From assembly GCA_965261775.1 (NCBI GenBank), contig OZ253477.1, forward strand, positions 1,116,001 to 1,180,000: 64,000 nucleotides of DNA. Direction: 5' to 3'. Position numbers and translations under genes: made by a program. The notes under the pieces were generated by a model that saw only the letters and a list, made by a program, of their open reading frames with translations, made no database searches and had not been told where the DNA came from. The DNA is from G965261775 sp965261775 (GTDB lineage Bacteria; Pseudomonadota; Gammaproteobacteria; Eutrophobiales; Eutrophobiaceae). Below are positions 1 through 7,859 of this stretch, piece by piece; position 1 is the first letter of the stretch; each line of letters begins with the position of its first letter.

Positions 1-55
1 AAAGATCGCCCGGCGTCTGGCGTCTTACCGCAATCGGGGGGCGACTGGGGGAATG
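1..55 (-). repeat. Dispersed repeat copy 1, terminator-like
   Basis: This stretch shares the core TTACCGCAATCGGGGG, followed by a CGACTGGGGGAATGG-like tail, with copies at 5971-6030 and 6789-6850. Read on the minus strand the core runs into an imperfect GC hairpin (AAGACGCCAGACGCCGGGCG) and then TCTTT. It lies just past the 3' end of the minus-strand glycosyltransferase, so it may act as a rho-independent terminator. The hairpin arms differ from the other copies while the core stays fixed. Confidence 0.55.
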
Positions 56-64
56 GGGAATGGG

Positions 65-136
65 GCGTTACAGGCAACAGAGACGCGACAGGAAACGGGG
101 GCGTTACAGGTAGCAGATACGCTACAGGCAGCGGGG
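65..136. repeat. Two tandem 36-bp units
   Basis: Bases 65-100 and 101-136 are two copies of one 36-base unit, both starting GCGTTACAGG and ending CGGGG, with about six differences. They fill the gap between the terminator-like repeat and the glycosyltransferase stop codon. No coding function is visible. Confidence 0.6.
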
Positions 137-140
137 GGGT

Positions 141-908
141 TCACTTCCAGAATTCAGCGATCTCCGGCATGGGCAGGGCCCGCTTATGCCATTTGTCCTG
201 AAAGCCCGCGATGACTTCAGGCATTTTGGGGTGTCCATGAAACGCGAGAATGCGCGTTCCCTCCGGTATTTTAGGTGGCACCACCCAGTTCAGTGGAAAA
301 ATCCGGTGACAGTGAAACTTATACGAGCGCACCCATTCCTCCGGCCACCACACGATGTTTTTCAGACCAACGGCGTGCGTCATGAACGCCTGCTCTGTGG
401 GAAAATTTTCCTTTGCGGCCCGAGGGTCTTGCAGGAATTGTTCAACAATCCCTGACCATTCCCCGGCATCAAACCGAAAGACCGACGAATTGCCGATTTT
501 CGGGCGCGGGCGGAAGATCCGCTTGCGGCGCTCAATCCAGTTGCGAATGATGCAAAAACGCCCCGGCAGGGAAAAGAAGTCGTCCAGCCCCGCACAGACG
601 ATGATATCCAGGTCCAGAAAAAGGCAGCGCCCGGACAGTCCGGCGCCGGGATGCGAAACAGCGAGTTTCCACCAGATACGCGACAATGTTGGCGTGAACG
701 TCAGTGACTGAATATCGCGGACTTCAACGGCGGGGTCAATTCCGGCGGGATTGTCCGTAAAGCAGACAAAGCGAAAAGGCGGCGTCAACGCGCCGGAGAC
801 TCCGCGCAAAAGACGGTTAACATATTCCGGCCCGTATACGTGTCCCCATTTGAGACAGATGATGGTTTTTTCCGGCGGCGATTGCCGGTCGGTGGCGGTG
901 TTGCTCAT
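141..908 (-). CDS. Putative glycosyltransferase (DxD type)
   Basis: A 255-residue protein when started at the ATG at 908; the frame is open further upstream, but that extension is low-complexity and crosses a repeat. It has a nucleotide-sugar transferase look: an N-terminal IICLKWG strand, a central FLDLDI acidic motif of the kind that binds metal and nucleotide sugar, and late WWPEEW and HGHPKMP segments. No signal peptide or membrane segment is seen, so it probably acts at the cytoplasmic face on a surface glycan. The acceptor and sugar cannot be read from sequence. It is a lone gene between dispersed repeats, separate from the main glycan locus at 54-64 kb. Confidence 0.75.
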   Translation of the reverse strand: MSNTATDRQSPPEKTIICLKWGHVYGPEYVNRLLRGVSGALTPPFRFVCFTDNPAGIDPAVEVRDIQSLTFTPTLSRIWWKLAVSHPGAGLSGRCLFLDLDIIVCAGLDDFFSLPGRFCIIRNWIERRKRIFRPRPKIGNSSVFRFDAGEWSGIVEQFLQDPRAAKENFPTEQAFMTHAVGLKNIVWWPEEWVRSYKFHCHRIFPLNWVVPPKIPEGTRILAFHGHPKMPEVIAGFQDKWHKRALPMPEIAEFWK

Positions 909-949
909 CGTTATTATTTTACACCGGAAACGGCGATGGCATAAAGGCA

Positions 950-1003
950 TGTCTCCCCCGCGTTTTTTTTCAACACGCTGCCGCGAAAAAAGACCGCCCG
1001 GGG
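950..1003. repeat. Dispersed repeat, partial copy
   Basis: This segment (TGTCTCC, a GCG plus T-run, then ACACGC-GCCGCG, then AAAAAAGACCGCCCGG) matches 6758-6805, and more loosely 33593-33630. After GACCGCCCGG it diverges from the full copies. It lies upstream of the glycosyltransferase at 141-908. Confidence 0.5.
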
Positions 1004-1089
1004 AAAAGGGTTTTTCGGGTTCCGCCAAAACCCGCCATTAAAAAACGTGTGGACGTATTGCGCCGCGCCCTAAGAGAATAATATGTATG

Positions 1090-1199
1090 GCGCCCGAATG
1101 ACGATGCCAGGCCCATTGCGCCCGCCTTTACTTGAAGCAATTCATCTAAAATTTGACCCAAAGCGCCCGAATGATGATGCTAAGCCCATTGGGCACGCC
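1090..1199. repeat. Short direct repeat at the 3' end of P1
   Basis: Bases 1090-1126 and 1163-1199 are related 37-base copies, both starting GCGCCCGAATGA and sharing GCCCATTG. The second copy encodes the last residues of the P1 secreted protein. The first lies just beyond its stop codon and looks like a remnant of a duplicated 3' end. Confidence 0.6.
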
Positions 1200-1865
1200 G
1201 GTGGTATAGCCAACGCCGTGAAAGAGCAGAATACCCACGTTCTTTATAAAGCCGCCGCTATTGATGGCGATAAAGTGCAGTTCGCCTTCGTCTTCTCCAG
1301 CAGGCAGCACATAAGTAGCCCGGTATGATCCCACAGGAGTTTGGGTCACTTCACTAACACCTTCGATTTCATAGTCCTCTTCATAGATCGCTTGTCCATA
1401 CAGCGAGAGCACGATCGAAATATCCTCGTCCGACTTTCGATTGGCCTTGATCTGGAAAGAGGTGCGCTTCCCTTCGTGTATATGCACGGAAGCATCGGCG
1501 TTAACCGCCGATATGCCGTCCGCCTTTTTGTCCTCCACCTCCATGGTGATCACGGGTAACCCTCCGGGGGTAGTGGTGGCCGCAGTGGTGGCCGCGAGGG
1601 TAGTGGTCGCCACAGTGGTAGTAACCGGGAGCGGCGGTTCAAACTGTGTTGTCCGATTTGCGTGAGTCGTCGTTAGCCTCGGTGTCCCCACCGGTGACAT
1701 CTGGGCATGGGCGGGAAGACCGACGACATTGACGACCGGTTTTTGCCACTTTTTCGGCAATAGCCACACTGCCAAAACCGCCGCGCCAGCGCTGGTCTTT
1801 TTCAGCAACCTGCGGCGCTTGCTGCCAAATTCGCGGGAAGATAAGGATGTAACGTTCTTTTTCAC
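1146..1865 (-). CDS. Secreted paralog P1, Tat-like signal, Thr-rich linker
   Basis: A 239-residue protein of unknown function, the most divergent of five related genes here. The N-terminus has a twin-arginine-like motif (RRRLLKK, residues 17-23), a short hydrophobic stretch, the family motif PKKWQKP and a likely signal-peptidase site at LPAHA-Q. The exported part starts with a Thr/Ala-rich linker (TTTVATTTLAATTAATTT) typical of flexible spacers, then about 140 residues predicted to be mostly strand. It lacks the GTYTS-L C-terminal motif of P2, P4 and P5. Periplasmic or surface location is inferred from the signal. It follows lolA on the same strand after 48 bases. Confidence 0.7.
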   Translation of the reverse strand: MKKNVTSLSSREFGSKRRRLLKKTSAGAAVLAVWLLPKKWQKPVVNVVGLPAHAQMSPVGTPRLTTTHANRTTQFEPPLPVTTTVATTTLAATTAATTTPGGLPVITMEVEDKKADGISAVNADASVHIHEGKRTSFQIKANRKSDEDISIVLSLYGQAIYEEDYEIEGVSEVTQTPVGSYRATYVLPAGEDEGELHFIAINSGGFIKNVGILLFHGVGYTTGVPNGLSIIIRALWVKF

Positions 1866-1913
1866 GTGAGGTTCAAGACCGCATGTCTGCCCAGCTTTTT
1901 TTCCGCCTCTTCT

Positions 1914-2552
1914 TCAATTGCCCTCCGACAGTCGCCGTTCATCAATCACGTCGACGTCGGCGGGGACCTCAAAGGTGAACAGCGCCGGTGATAACGCCAG
2001 CGGCTCGCTAACGTCTTTAAAGTCAATACGGATCAGCCGGTCCAGGTTGTCGGCGATGATCATCATCAACAGTTTGTTGTCGTCAAAACCGAAACGAATA
2101 TTTTTATAGGGCGTTTCCGCATCTATCGGCGTAAATTCAATCCAGTCGGCGCCTTCTATGTTGCCCAGACTCTTCTGCGTAAAGTAGTGATCGATGTTCG
2201 CGTCGCCCAGAATGATGCCGGCGGGCGTTTGATGGATAATATCCTTCATCCTGCGTATCGTGACCTGTTCCAGATCTTCGTCAAATATCCAGAGGGTTTC
2301 ACCGTCCGTGATTATTTTCTGCAAATACGGTTTTTCATAAGCCCAGTGCAGTTTTCCCGGTTGTTGCAAATAGAGCACGCCTTCCACTCTGTCCAGTTCC
2401 CGCCCCGACGCGTCCATCTGTATCTGGGTAAAACGGGACTGCATGGCATTAAAGCCGGTTAAAAAATTCCTCAGCGGATCGGATACAACAGGCGCGGCGT
2501 ACATAAAGATGAACATCGTCAATATAAAATTCCGGTACAACATTTTGGACAA
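1914..2552 (-). CDS. lolA: Outer-membrane lipoprotein carrier protein LolA
   Basis: A 212-residue periplasmic chaperone that takes lipoproteins from the LolCDE complex and passes them to LolB at the outer membrane. Residues 1-24 are a signal peptide (cleavage near VVS-DP). The mature part has the LolA pattern: an early F-G-F-Q motif region (AMQSRFTQIQMD), GVLYLQQPGKLHWAYEKP, then DGETLWIFDEDLEQVTIR. Length fits the family (about 200-210). It lies 8 bases after ftsK on the same strand, the usual gammaproteobacterial arrangement, so the two are probably co-transcribed. rarA, which often follows lolA, is absent; the P1 gene is there instead. Confidence 0.95.
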   Translation of the reverse strand: MSKMLYRNFILTMFIFMYAAPVVSDPLRNFLTGFNAMQSRFTQIQMDASGRELDRVEGVLYLQQPGKLHWAYEKPYLQKIITDGETLWIFDEDLEQVTIRRMKDIIHQTPAGIILGDANIDHYFTQKSLGNIEGADWIEFTPIDAETPYKNIRFGFDDNKLLMMIIADNLDRLIRIDFKDVSEPLALSPALFTFEVPADVDVIDERRLSEGN

Positions 2553-2560
2553 CTCCCGTT

Positions 2561-4882
2561 TCAGTTAACCGGTGGCGGGCGTCCGGCCAATACCTGACGA
2601 CCACCGTTTGATTCCAATGGACCAACCACCCCGCTATTTTCCATTTCCTCGACCATTCTGGCAGCGCGGTTATAGCCCACTTTCAAGCGGCGCTGGATAT
2701 AGGATATGGAGACCCTGCGCGTTTCGGTCACGATGCGTACCGCTTCATCGTAAAGGGGATCGGTTTCATCTCCACCCGAATCGATGCTGTGAATCGGGTT
2801 CTCTCCATTTCCGGCGGCATCGGATAATATCTCTTCAATATATTCCGACACGCCCTGTTTTTTCAGATTGCGCACAACGTTGCTGACTTCGTTGTCCGAG
2901 ACAAAGGCGCCATGTACTCGTTCGGGGATAACGCCACCGGGCAGAAACAACATATCACCATGTCCCAAAAGATACTCCGCGCCGGACTGATCCAGGATGG
3001 TGCGGGAATCAATCCTGGATGAAACCTGAAAGGCGATACGGCTCGGCACATTGGCCTTGATCAAACCGGTAATAACATCCACCGAGGGACGCTGCGTCGC
3101 CAGAATCAGATGAATCCCCGCCGCCCTCGCCTTTTGCGCCAGTCGCGTAATCAATTCTTCCACTTTTTTGCCGACCACCATCATCATATCGGCAAGCTCG
3201 TCAATAATAATCACGATGCAGGGCAGTTTTTCCGGACGCGGCAGCGGCACCGTCTTATTGATCATGCCACGGGACGGATCGAAAATGGAACTGTCACCGG
3301 TAATATCACCACCACCGGCAATGATACCGCTCACTTTTTTGTTGTAAGCGGTGATGTTTCTGACCCCCACCAATGACATCGATTCATAACGCCGCTCCAT
3401 TTCGGATACGCACCAGCGCAAGGCGTTGATAGCCTTTTTCATGTCGGTGACAACAGGGGCCAGTAAATTGGGGATCCCTTCATAGACGGACAGTTCCAGC
3501 ATTTTGGGGTCAATCATGATCAAACGCACTTCCGCGGGAACGGCTTTGTACAACAAACTTAAAATCATCGCATTCAGGGCGACCGATTTGCCTGAACCGG
3601 TTGTGCCCGCCACCAGCAGATGCGGCATTTTGGCAAGATCAGCCACGACCGGCTTGCCGCCGATGTCCTTGCCGAGCGCCAGCGCCAATGGTGATTTCAG
3701 CACTTCGTATTCACGGCTGTTCAATATCTCGCCCAGCGTTACCAGTTCCCGGTTTTCATTCGGTATCTCCAGACCGATATAGGGTCTGCCGGGAATGACA
3801 TCAACGACACGCACGCTCATGACCGCCAGCGAACGGGCCAGATCTCTGGCAAGACTGCTGATCTGGCTGCCCTTGACCCCCGGCGCCGGGTCCAGTTCAA
3901 ACCGCGTCACGACCGGTCCGGGGCGTACGCCGGCCACCTTTACCGACACATTGAAATCTTTCAATTTCATTTCAACCTGCCGTGACATGGCTCCCAGCGC
4001 CTCTTTTGAATATTGCGCCTTACCCGGCGCCGGACCATCCAGTAATTTCAGCGGCGGCAAAAAACCATCTGGCGACGGGATAAACAGAGGCTCCTGTTTT
4101 TCTTTTATGGCGCGGATACCGGTCTTGATTTTGGGCACCTCAATTTCTATCTCCGGCGGCGTACGCTGTTCTTCATATTGCCGTTCCTGCCTGAGAAAGT
4201 GTTCCCGGCTTCTTTTCGCGCGCCACCCGGCCACCATATCGCCAAACCGCATGATTTTATGCCGGATGGCGGCGATGGCAGTCAACGTCAATTGACCGGT
4301 GGTCTCCATCAGCCGGAGCCAGGACAGACTTGTATAAAGCGTAATCCCGATAATGAACATCGTGAGCAGGAGTAATGTGCTGCCGATCTCGCCGGTGGCC
4401 TCCAAAAAGATTGTGCCCGCAATATCGCCAAGTATGCCGCCTGTTCCCCGATCTTCATGGGGCAAGACGTCATTCGTCTGAAAGTGCATCCAGGCAATGC
4501 CACAGCCGCCGATAAATCCCACGATGACGCCGAGACTACGAATGAAAAACAAAAACTGATCAAAGCGCGCCTTGCAGCGTTGCAGATGAAACAGGCGCCA
4601 GCCACTGATAAGTATCAACAGCGGGAAAAAATAAGCGCAATAACCAAAAAAATACAACAGGACATCGGCTATCCAGGCACCGACCGGACCCAGATTGTTG
4701 TGTATTTTTTCGGTTGTCATTGAATTCGACCAGCCGGGGTCGTCGGGGTGGTAGGTCATGAGCGCAATAAGCAGGCAAACGGTAATAATCAGCGCACCGA
4801 TGATGACGGCTTCCCGGATACTGGACGCGATACGATCGGCGACAGTACTGCCGTGTTCTTGTTTTCGAGAAGCTTGTCTCAC
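2561..4882 (-). CDS. ftsK: DNA translocase FtsK
   Basis: A 773-residue septal DNA pump that helps resolve chromosome dimers and couples segregation to division. The N-terminal region (about 20-195) holds four hydrophobic segments that anchor it at the septum. A short linker follows; the protein is much shorter than E. coli FtsK (1329) and close to Pseudomonas-type FtsK. The motor has Walker A GTTGSGKS at 426-433 and a Walker B IIIDELADMM strand, with LILATQRPSVDVITG after it. The C-terminal gamma winged helix (about 710-765, SYIQRRLKVGYNRAARMVE) would read KOPS sites. It is divergent from trxB and heads an operon with lolA. Confidence 0.97.
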   Translation of the reverse strand: MRQASRKQEHGSTVADRIASSIREAVIIGALIITVCLLIALMTYHPDDPGWSNSMTTEKIHNNLGPVGAWIADVLLYFFGYCAYFFPLLILISGWRLFHLQRCKARFDQFLFFIRSLGVIVGFIGGCGIAWMHFQTNDVLPHEDRGTGGILGDIAGTIFLEATGEIGSTLLLLTMFIIGITLYTSLSWLRLMETTGQLTLTAIAAIRHKIMRFGDMVAGWRAKRSREHFLRQERQYEEQRTPPEIEIEVPKIKTGIRAIKEKQEPLFIPSPDGFLPPLKLLDGPAPGKAQYSKEALGAMSRQVEMKLKDFNVSVKVAGVRPGPVVTRFELDPAPGVKGSQISSLARDLARSLAVMSVRVVDVIPGRPYIGLEIPNENRELVTLGEILNSREYEVLKSPLALALGKDIGGKPVVADLAKMPHLLVAGTTGSGKSVALNAMILSLLYKAVPAEVRLIMIDPKMLELSVYEGIPNLLAPVVTDMKKAINALRWCVSEMERRYESMSLVGVRNITAYNKKVSGIIAGGGDITGDSSIFDPSRGMINKTVPLPRPEKLPCIVIIIDELADMMMVVGKKVEELITRLAQKARAAGIHLILATQRPSVDVITGLIKANVPSRIAFQVSSRIDSRTILDQSGAEYLLGHGDMLFLPGGVIPERVHGAFVSDNEVSNVVRNLKKQGVSEYIEEILSDAAGNGENPIHSIDSGGDETDPLYDEAVRIVTETRRVSISYIQRRLKVGYNRAARMVEEMENSGVVGPLESNGGRQVLAGRPPPVN

Positions 4883-5014
4883 GATGTTTGATCTTTCCTG
4901 CCTGTGGGTTATTTTACCGGATACACTCTTTTAACATATCATAATGTTTTTTATCATGATGGATAGCCGGAGACGGTCACTTTTTTAATTCAGAATTTTC
5001 GCAATACCGACAAA

Positions 5015-5968
5015 ATGAACGACGTACGCCACTTCAGACTGTTAATCCTCGGTTCCGGCCCGGCCGGCTATACCGCCGCTTTATATGCCGCCAGAGCGAA
5101 TCTGGCGCCGACAATGATAACCGGTCTGCAACAGGGCGGGCAATTAATGACGACGACTGATGTCGATAACTGGCCCGGCGACGTTGAAGGGCTCCAGGGC
5201 GCCGACCTCATGGCGCGCATGTTGCGACACGTCCAGCGTTTCAATACCGGGGTTGTCTTCGATCACATCCACACCGCCGGGCTTCGGGAACGACCGTTTC
5301 GCCTGACGGGCGACAGCGGCGTTTATACCTGTGATGCCCTGATCATTGCCACAGGCGCGTCGGCGAAATATTTGGGGCTACCGTCCGAACAGGCCTTTCA
5401 GGGGAAAGGCGTCTCGGCCTGTGCGACCTGCGACGGCTTTTTCTATCGCGGTCAGAATGTCGCCGTGATCGGCGGTGGCAATACCGCTGTGGAGGAAGCG
5501 CTTTACCTGTCAAACATCGCCAGCAAGGTCACGCTTGTCCATCGCCGTGATCGCCTCCGGGCGGAAAAAATGCTGGCGGACAGACTCTTTACGAAGGAGA
5601 AAGACGGCAATATTGAAATAAAATGGAACCACACGCTGCATGAGATATATGGCGATGACAACGGCGTCAACGGCATACGTGTCAAAAGCGTCGTCGACGG
5701 AGAAATCAGGGAGATTGAGTTGAAAGGCGTCTTTATCGCCATCGGTCACGAACCCAACACGCAATTGTTCACGGGACAACTGGAAATGAATAACGGCTAT
5801 ATCCTCATCAAAAGCGGTGCCATGGGGCAGGCAACCTCGACCAGCATCCCCGGCGTATTCGCTGCCGGTGACGTCGCCGATCATGTCTATCGCCAGGCAA
5901 TTACCGCCGCCGGCAGCGGCTGTATGGCCGCCCTGGACGCCGAAGCCTGGCTTGACGCCCCGGCGTGA
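5015..5968 (+). CDS. trxB: Thioredoxin-disulfide reductase
   Basis: A 317-residue cytoplasmic flavoenzyme that uses NADPH to reduce thioredoxin. It shows the FAD-binding GSGPAGY at 13-19, the redox-active CATC at 136-139, the NADPH-binding GGGNTA just after residue 152, and the second FAD motif GVFAAGDV near residue 285. Length matches the family (about 320). It is divergent from ftsK across a 132-base gap that must hold both promoters. No strong Shine-Dalgarno is visible before the ATG. The dispersed repeat copy at 5971 begins directly after its stop codon. Confidence 0.97.
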   Translation: MNDVRHFRLLILGSGPAGYTAALYAARANLAPTMITGLQQGGQLMTTTDVDNWPGDVEGLQGADLMARMLRHVQRFNTGVVFDHIHTAGLRERPFRLTGDSGVYTCDALIIATGASAKYLGLPSEQAFQGKGVSACATCDGFFYRGQNVAVIGGGNTAVEEALYLSNIASKVTLVHRRDRLRAEKMLADRLFTKEKDGNIEIKWNHTLHEIYGDDNGVNGIRVKSVVDGEIREIELKGVFIAIGHEPNTQLFTGQLEMNNGYILIKSGAMGQATSTSIPGVFAAGDVADHVYRQAITAAGSGCMAALDAEAWLDAPA

Positions 5969-5970
5969 AA

Positions 5971-6030
5971 AGCCACCGCCCGGCTCGTCCGGAGTCTTAC
6001 CGCAATCGGGGGGGTGATTGGGAGAATGAA
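5971..6030 (-). repeat. Dispersed repeat copy 2, terminator-like
   Basis: It carries the shared block CCGCCCGGCTCGTCCGGAG plus TCTTACCGCAATCGGGGG found again at 6797-6835. On the minus strand the CCGG-ACGAG-CCGG hairpin follows the core, and it lies past the 3' end of P2. It is directly adjacent to the trxB stop codon. Confidence 0.6.
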
Positions 6031-6093
6031 AGCCCTGTCCCCACCTCTACCTGCGCCAGCGGGCAACGGGGGCGACGCCGAGCTGGCAGGGGC

Positions 6094-6642
6094 TCAGGGT
6101 ACGGTGATTATTATCGTCTGAGTCGCCACGTCCGCAGGCACCACCACATCATCAGAGCTCAACACGCTCGTATAAGTACCCGTTTCAGTAAACGAGACCG
6201 TAAATCTTATGTTGTACTCTCGCAAAAGTTGATCGAAAGTGAATGTTGAGGCAGCAATTACTCTCCCGTTGAAAGATATCTCAAACTTGAAAGAAATTGC
6301 TGCCACTGCCGTTTTATTCAGGGTAATATTATGTCGTACGCCATTCTCAGTGAACTCATATTTCGTCACCCTCACCACGTCATCCGTCGTTGTTACGAGG
6401 TCCCTGAACGGGGACGGGGAAGTCTGGGCATGGACGGGCAGGCCAACGACGTCGATGGCCGGTTTTTGCCACTTTTTTGGCAACATCCACGTCGTCAGGA
6501 CCGCGGTCGCGGCGCCGGTCTTTTTCAGCAGTATGCGGCGCTTGCCGTTAACCCCGGCAGAGGACGGGCCGGAATCCGTCACGTCGCCGTTCGCGCACGG
6601 CGTCAGACCGTGTGCTTTTTTCGGCTTATCGCCTTTCTTCAT
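6094..6642 (-). CDS. Secreted paralog P2, Tat-like signal
   Basis: A 182-residue protein of unknown function. A 34-residue polar leader precedes the twin-arginine-like RRILLKK (35-41), a short hydrophobic core, PKKWQKP, and a likely cleavage after VHA at 70-72. The mature part (about 110 residues) is rich in alternating hydrophobic/polar and Thr residues, suggesting a small beta-sandwich, and ends with GTYTSVLSS and VPADVATQTI, which P4 and P5 share in variant form. Export by Tat is inferred from the motif. A sigma-70-like promoter at 6676-6705 and an AAAGGA ribosome site are shared with P4. Confidence 0.7.
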   Translation of the reverse strand: MKKGDKPKKAHGLTPCANGDVTDSGPSSAGVNGKRRILLKKTGAATAVLTTWMLPKKWQKPAIDVVGLPVHAQTSPSPFRDLVTTTDDVVRVTKYEFTENGVRHNITLNKTAVAAISFKFEISFNGRVIAASTFTFDQLLREYNIRFTVSFTETGTYTSVLSSDDVVVPADVATQTIIITVP

Positions 6643-6675
6643 CTGCGTTTTTCCTTTAGCTACTACTAATGCCCG

Positions 6676-6705
6676 AGTTTATGCCATCGCTTCCGCTGTT
6701 GTCAA
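6676..6705 (-). promoter_or_regulatory. Sigma-70-like promoter of P2
   Basis: On the minus strand, TTGACA (6705-6700) is followed after 18 bases by TAAACT (6681-6676), or after 17 by ATAAAC. The same elements and most of the spacer recur upstream of P4. The leader from here to the start codon is also shared. Confidence 0.65.
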
Positions 6706-6757
6706 AGGCTTGCTGGAAAATAAAGGCATCGCAAAATGGGCTCCCTTTTAAGGGTGT

Positions 6758-6850
6758 CTCCAGGCGTTTTTTTCGACACGCCGCCGCGAAAAAAGACCGC
6801 CCGGCTCGTCCGGAGTCTTACCGCAATCGGGGGCGACTGGGGGAATGGAA
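6758..6850 (-). repeat. Dispersed repeat copy 3, full length
   Basis: This is the most complete copy. It joins the 950-1003 type segment (GTGTCTCC...ACACGCCGCCGCG) to the 1-55/5971-6030 type core (TTACCGCAATCGGGGG, CGACTGGGGGAATGG). It lies between P3 and P2, so it is 3' of P3 and 5' of P2. Confidence 0.6.
6789..6819 (-). terminator. Candidate rho-independent terminator in repeat copy 3
   Basis: On the minus strand: AAGAC, a one-base bulge, CCGG-ACGAG-CCGG, GCG, GTCTT and then a run of T. The two-part stem closed by AAGAC/GTCTT and followed by Ts fits an intrinsic terminator for P3. Confidence 0.5.
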
Positions 6851-7094
6851 TCTCTGTCCCCACCCGCGGGCAACGGGGGTGCCGCCGGGGGCAGGCTCAG
6901 GGCGCGGCAGTGGTGGCCGCCACCGGTATTTTTCAGTAGTTTGCGGCGCTTGCCGTCAACCCGATAATGGGGGGGGGGTGAGTCGGAATCCGTCACGTCG
7001 CCGTTCGCGCGAGGCGTCAGGTCGTGTGCCGGTGTCGTCTTATCGTCTTTCTTCATCTGTGTTTTTCCTTTCGCTATTACAAGCTTGCCCAGGT

Positions 7095-7688
7095 TTATAC
7101 CTCCAAACTCGGAGGCATCGAAACCAGGTTCTCAGGCACCTCCACATTGAGATTAGGAGAACTCAACTTGCTTGTATAAGTTCCACTCATCAAATCCAAC
7201 GGGAGAATATCTGTACCTGAGCCTTGTTCCAGATTAGCAGTCGTCGATCTTATTCTGACGGGTTCTCTTATCACTTCGTCGCTTGTTCCCGCGTCAATAG
7301 TTCCCACAGCAACTAAATCTTGACTCTCTATAGGACCTGTATCCCCTATAGGACCTGTCGCTCCCGTCAGGATAACGCTGTATATCACGACTCCTTCCTG
7401 CAGCTCAATAGAATAGCTCTCCACCCTCGCCTTGGGCGTCGCCGTCGTTGTCGCCGCGGGGGAGGTCTGAGCATGGACGGGCAGGCCAACGACGTCGATG
7501 GCCGGTTTTTGCCACTTTTTCGGCATCAACGGCGAGAGCAAGACCGCCCCCGCGGCGACGCCACCGGTCTTTTTCAGCAGTGTACGGCGCTTGCTGTCAA
7601 CCCCCGGCAGAGGACGGCCGGAATCCGTCACGTCGCCGCTTGCGGGCGGCGTCAGATCATGTGCCTGTTTCGTCTTATCGTCTTTCAT
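7095..7688 (-). CDS. Secreted paralog P4, Tat-like signal
   Basis: A 197-residue protein of unknown function and close relative of P2 at its N-terminus. The polar leader (HDLTPPASGDVTDSG) precedes RRTLLKK (34-40), a hydrophobic stretch, PKKWQKP, and a likely cleavage after VHA at 71-73. The mature part has a Thr/Ala start (TSPAATTTATP), a GATGPIGDTGPI segment resembling a short collagen-like turn, and ends GTYTSKLSS with NVEVP. Outside the C-terminal motif it is hard to align with P2. It is followed at once by the broken P3 leader. Confidence 0.7.
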   Translation of the reverse strand: MKDDKTKQAHDLTPPASGDVTDSGRPLPGVDSKRRTLLKKTGGVAAGAVLLSPLMPKKWQKPAIDVVGLPVHAQTSPAATTTATPKARVESYSIELQEGVVIYSVILTGATGPIGDTGPIESQDLVAVGTIDAGTSDEVIREPVRIRSTTANLEQGSGTDILPLDLMSGTYTSKLSSPNLNVEVPENLVSMPPSLEV

Positions 7689-7724
7689 TCTGCATTTCTC
7701 CTTTCGCTATTACAAGGTTGCCCA

Positions 7725-7754
7725 AGTTTATGCCATCGCCCCCGCGGTTGTCAA
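7725..7754 (-). promoter_or_regulatory. Sigma-70-like promoter of P4
   Basis: TTGACA (7754-7749) and TAAACT (7730-7725) on the minus strand, 18 bases apart (17 if ATAAAC is taken). The downstream leader with AAAGGAG matches those of P2 and P3. Confidence 0.65.
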
Positions 7755-7859
7755 AGGCTTTCTGGAAAATGTTTTGCGAATTGTTCCCTGTTTTCCGGAA
7801 ACCATCCCGTCATTGTGTTAACGCCACGGGCGCGGTGCGCCGCGCCTTCCGCGGATAGA

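Larger units (their letters stand above)
6748..7056 (-). pseudogene. Secreted paralog P3, internally deleted remnant
   Basis: The first 45 or so codons match the P2/P4 leader (MKKDDKT, LTPRANGDVTDS, KRRKLLKNTGG). The frame then jumps straight into sequence that lies 3' of the stop codon in P2 (the CCTGAGCC...CCCGTTGCCCGC block), so the hydrophobic core, the PKKWQKP motif and the whole mature domain are missing. The remaining 50 or so residues are translated flank. Its leader with the AAAGGA ribosome site is intact and starts right after the P4 stop. It is best read as a cassette that lost its middle by deletion. Confidence 0.7.
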
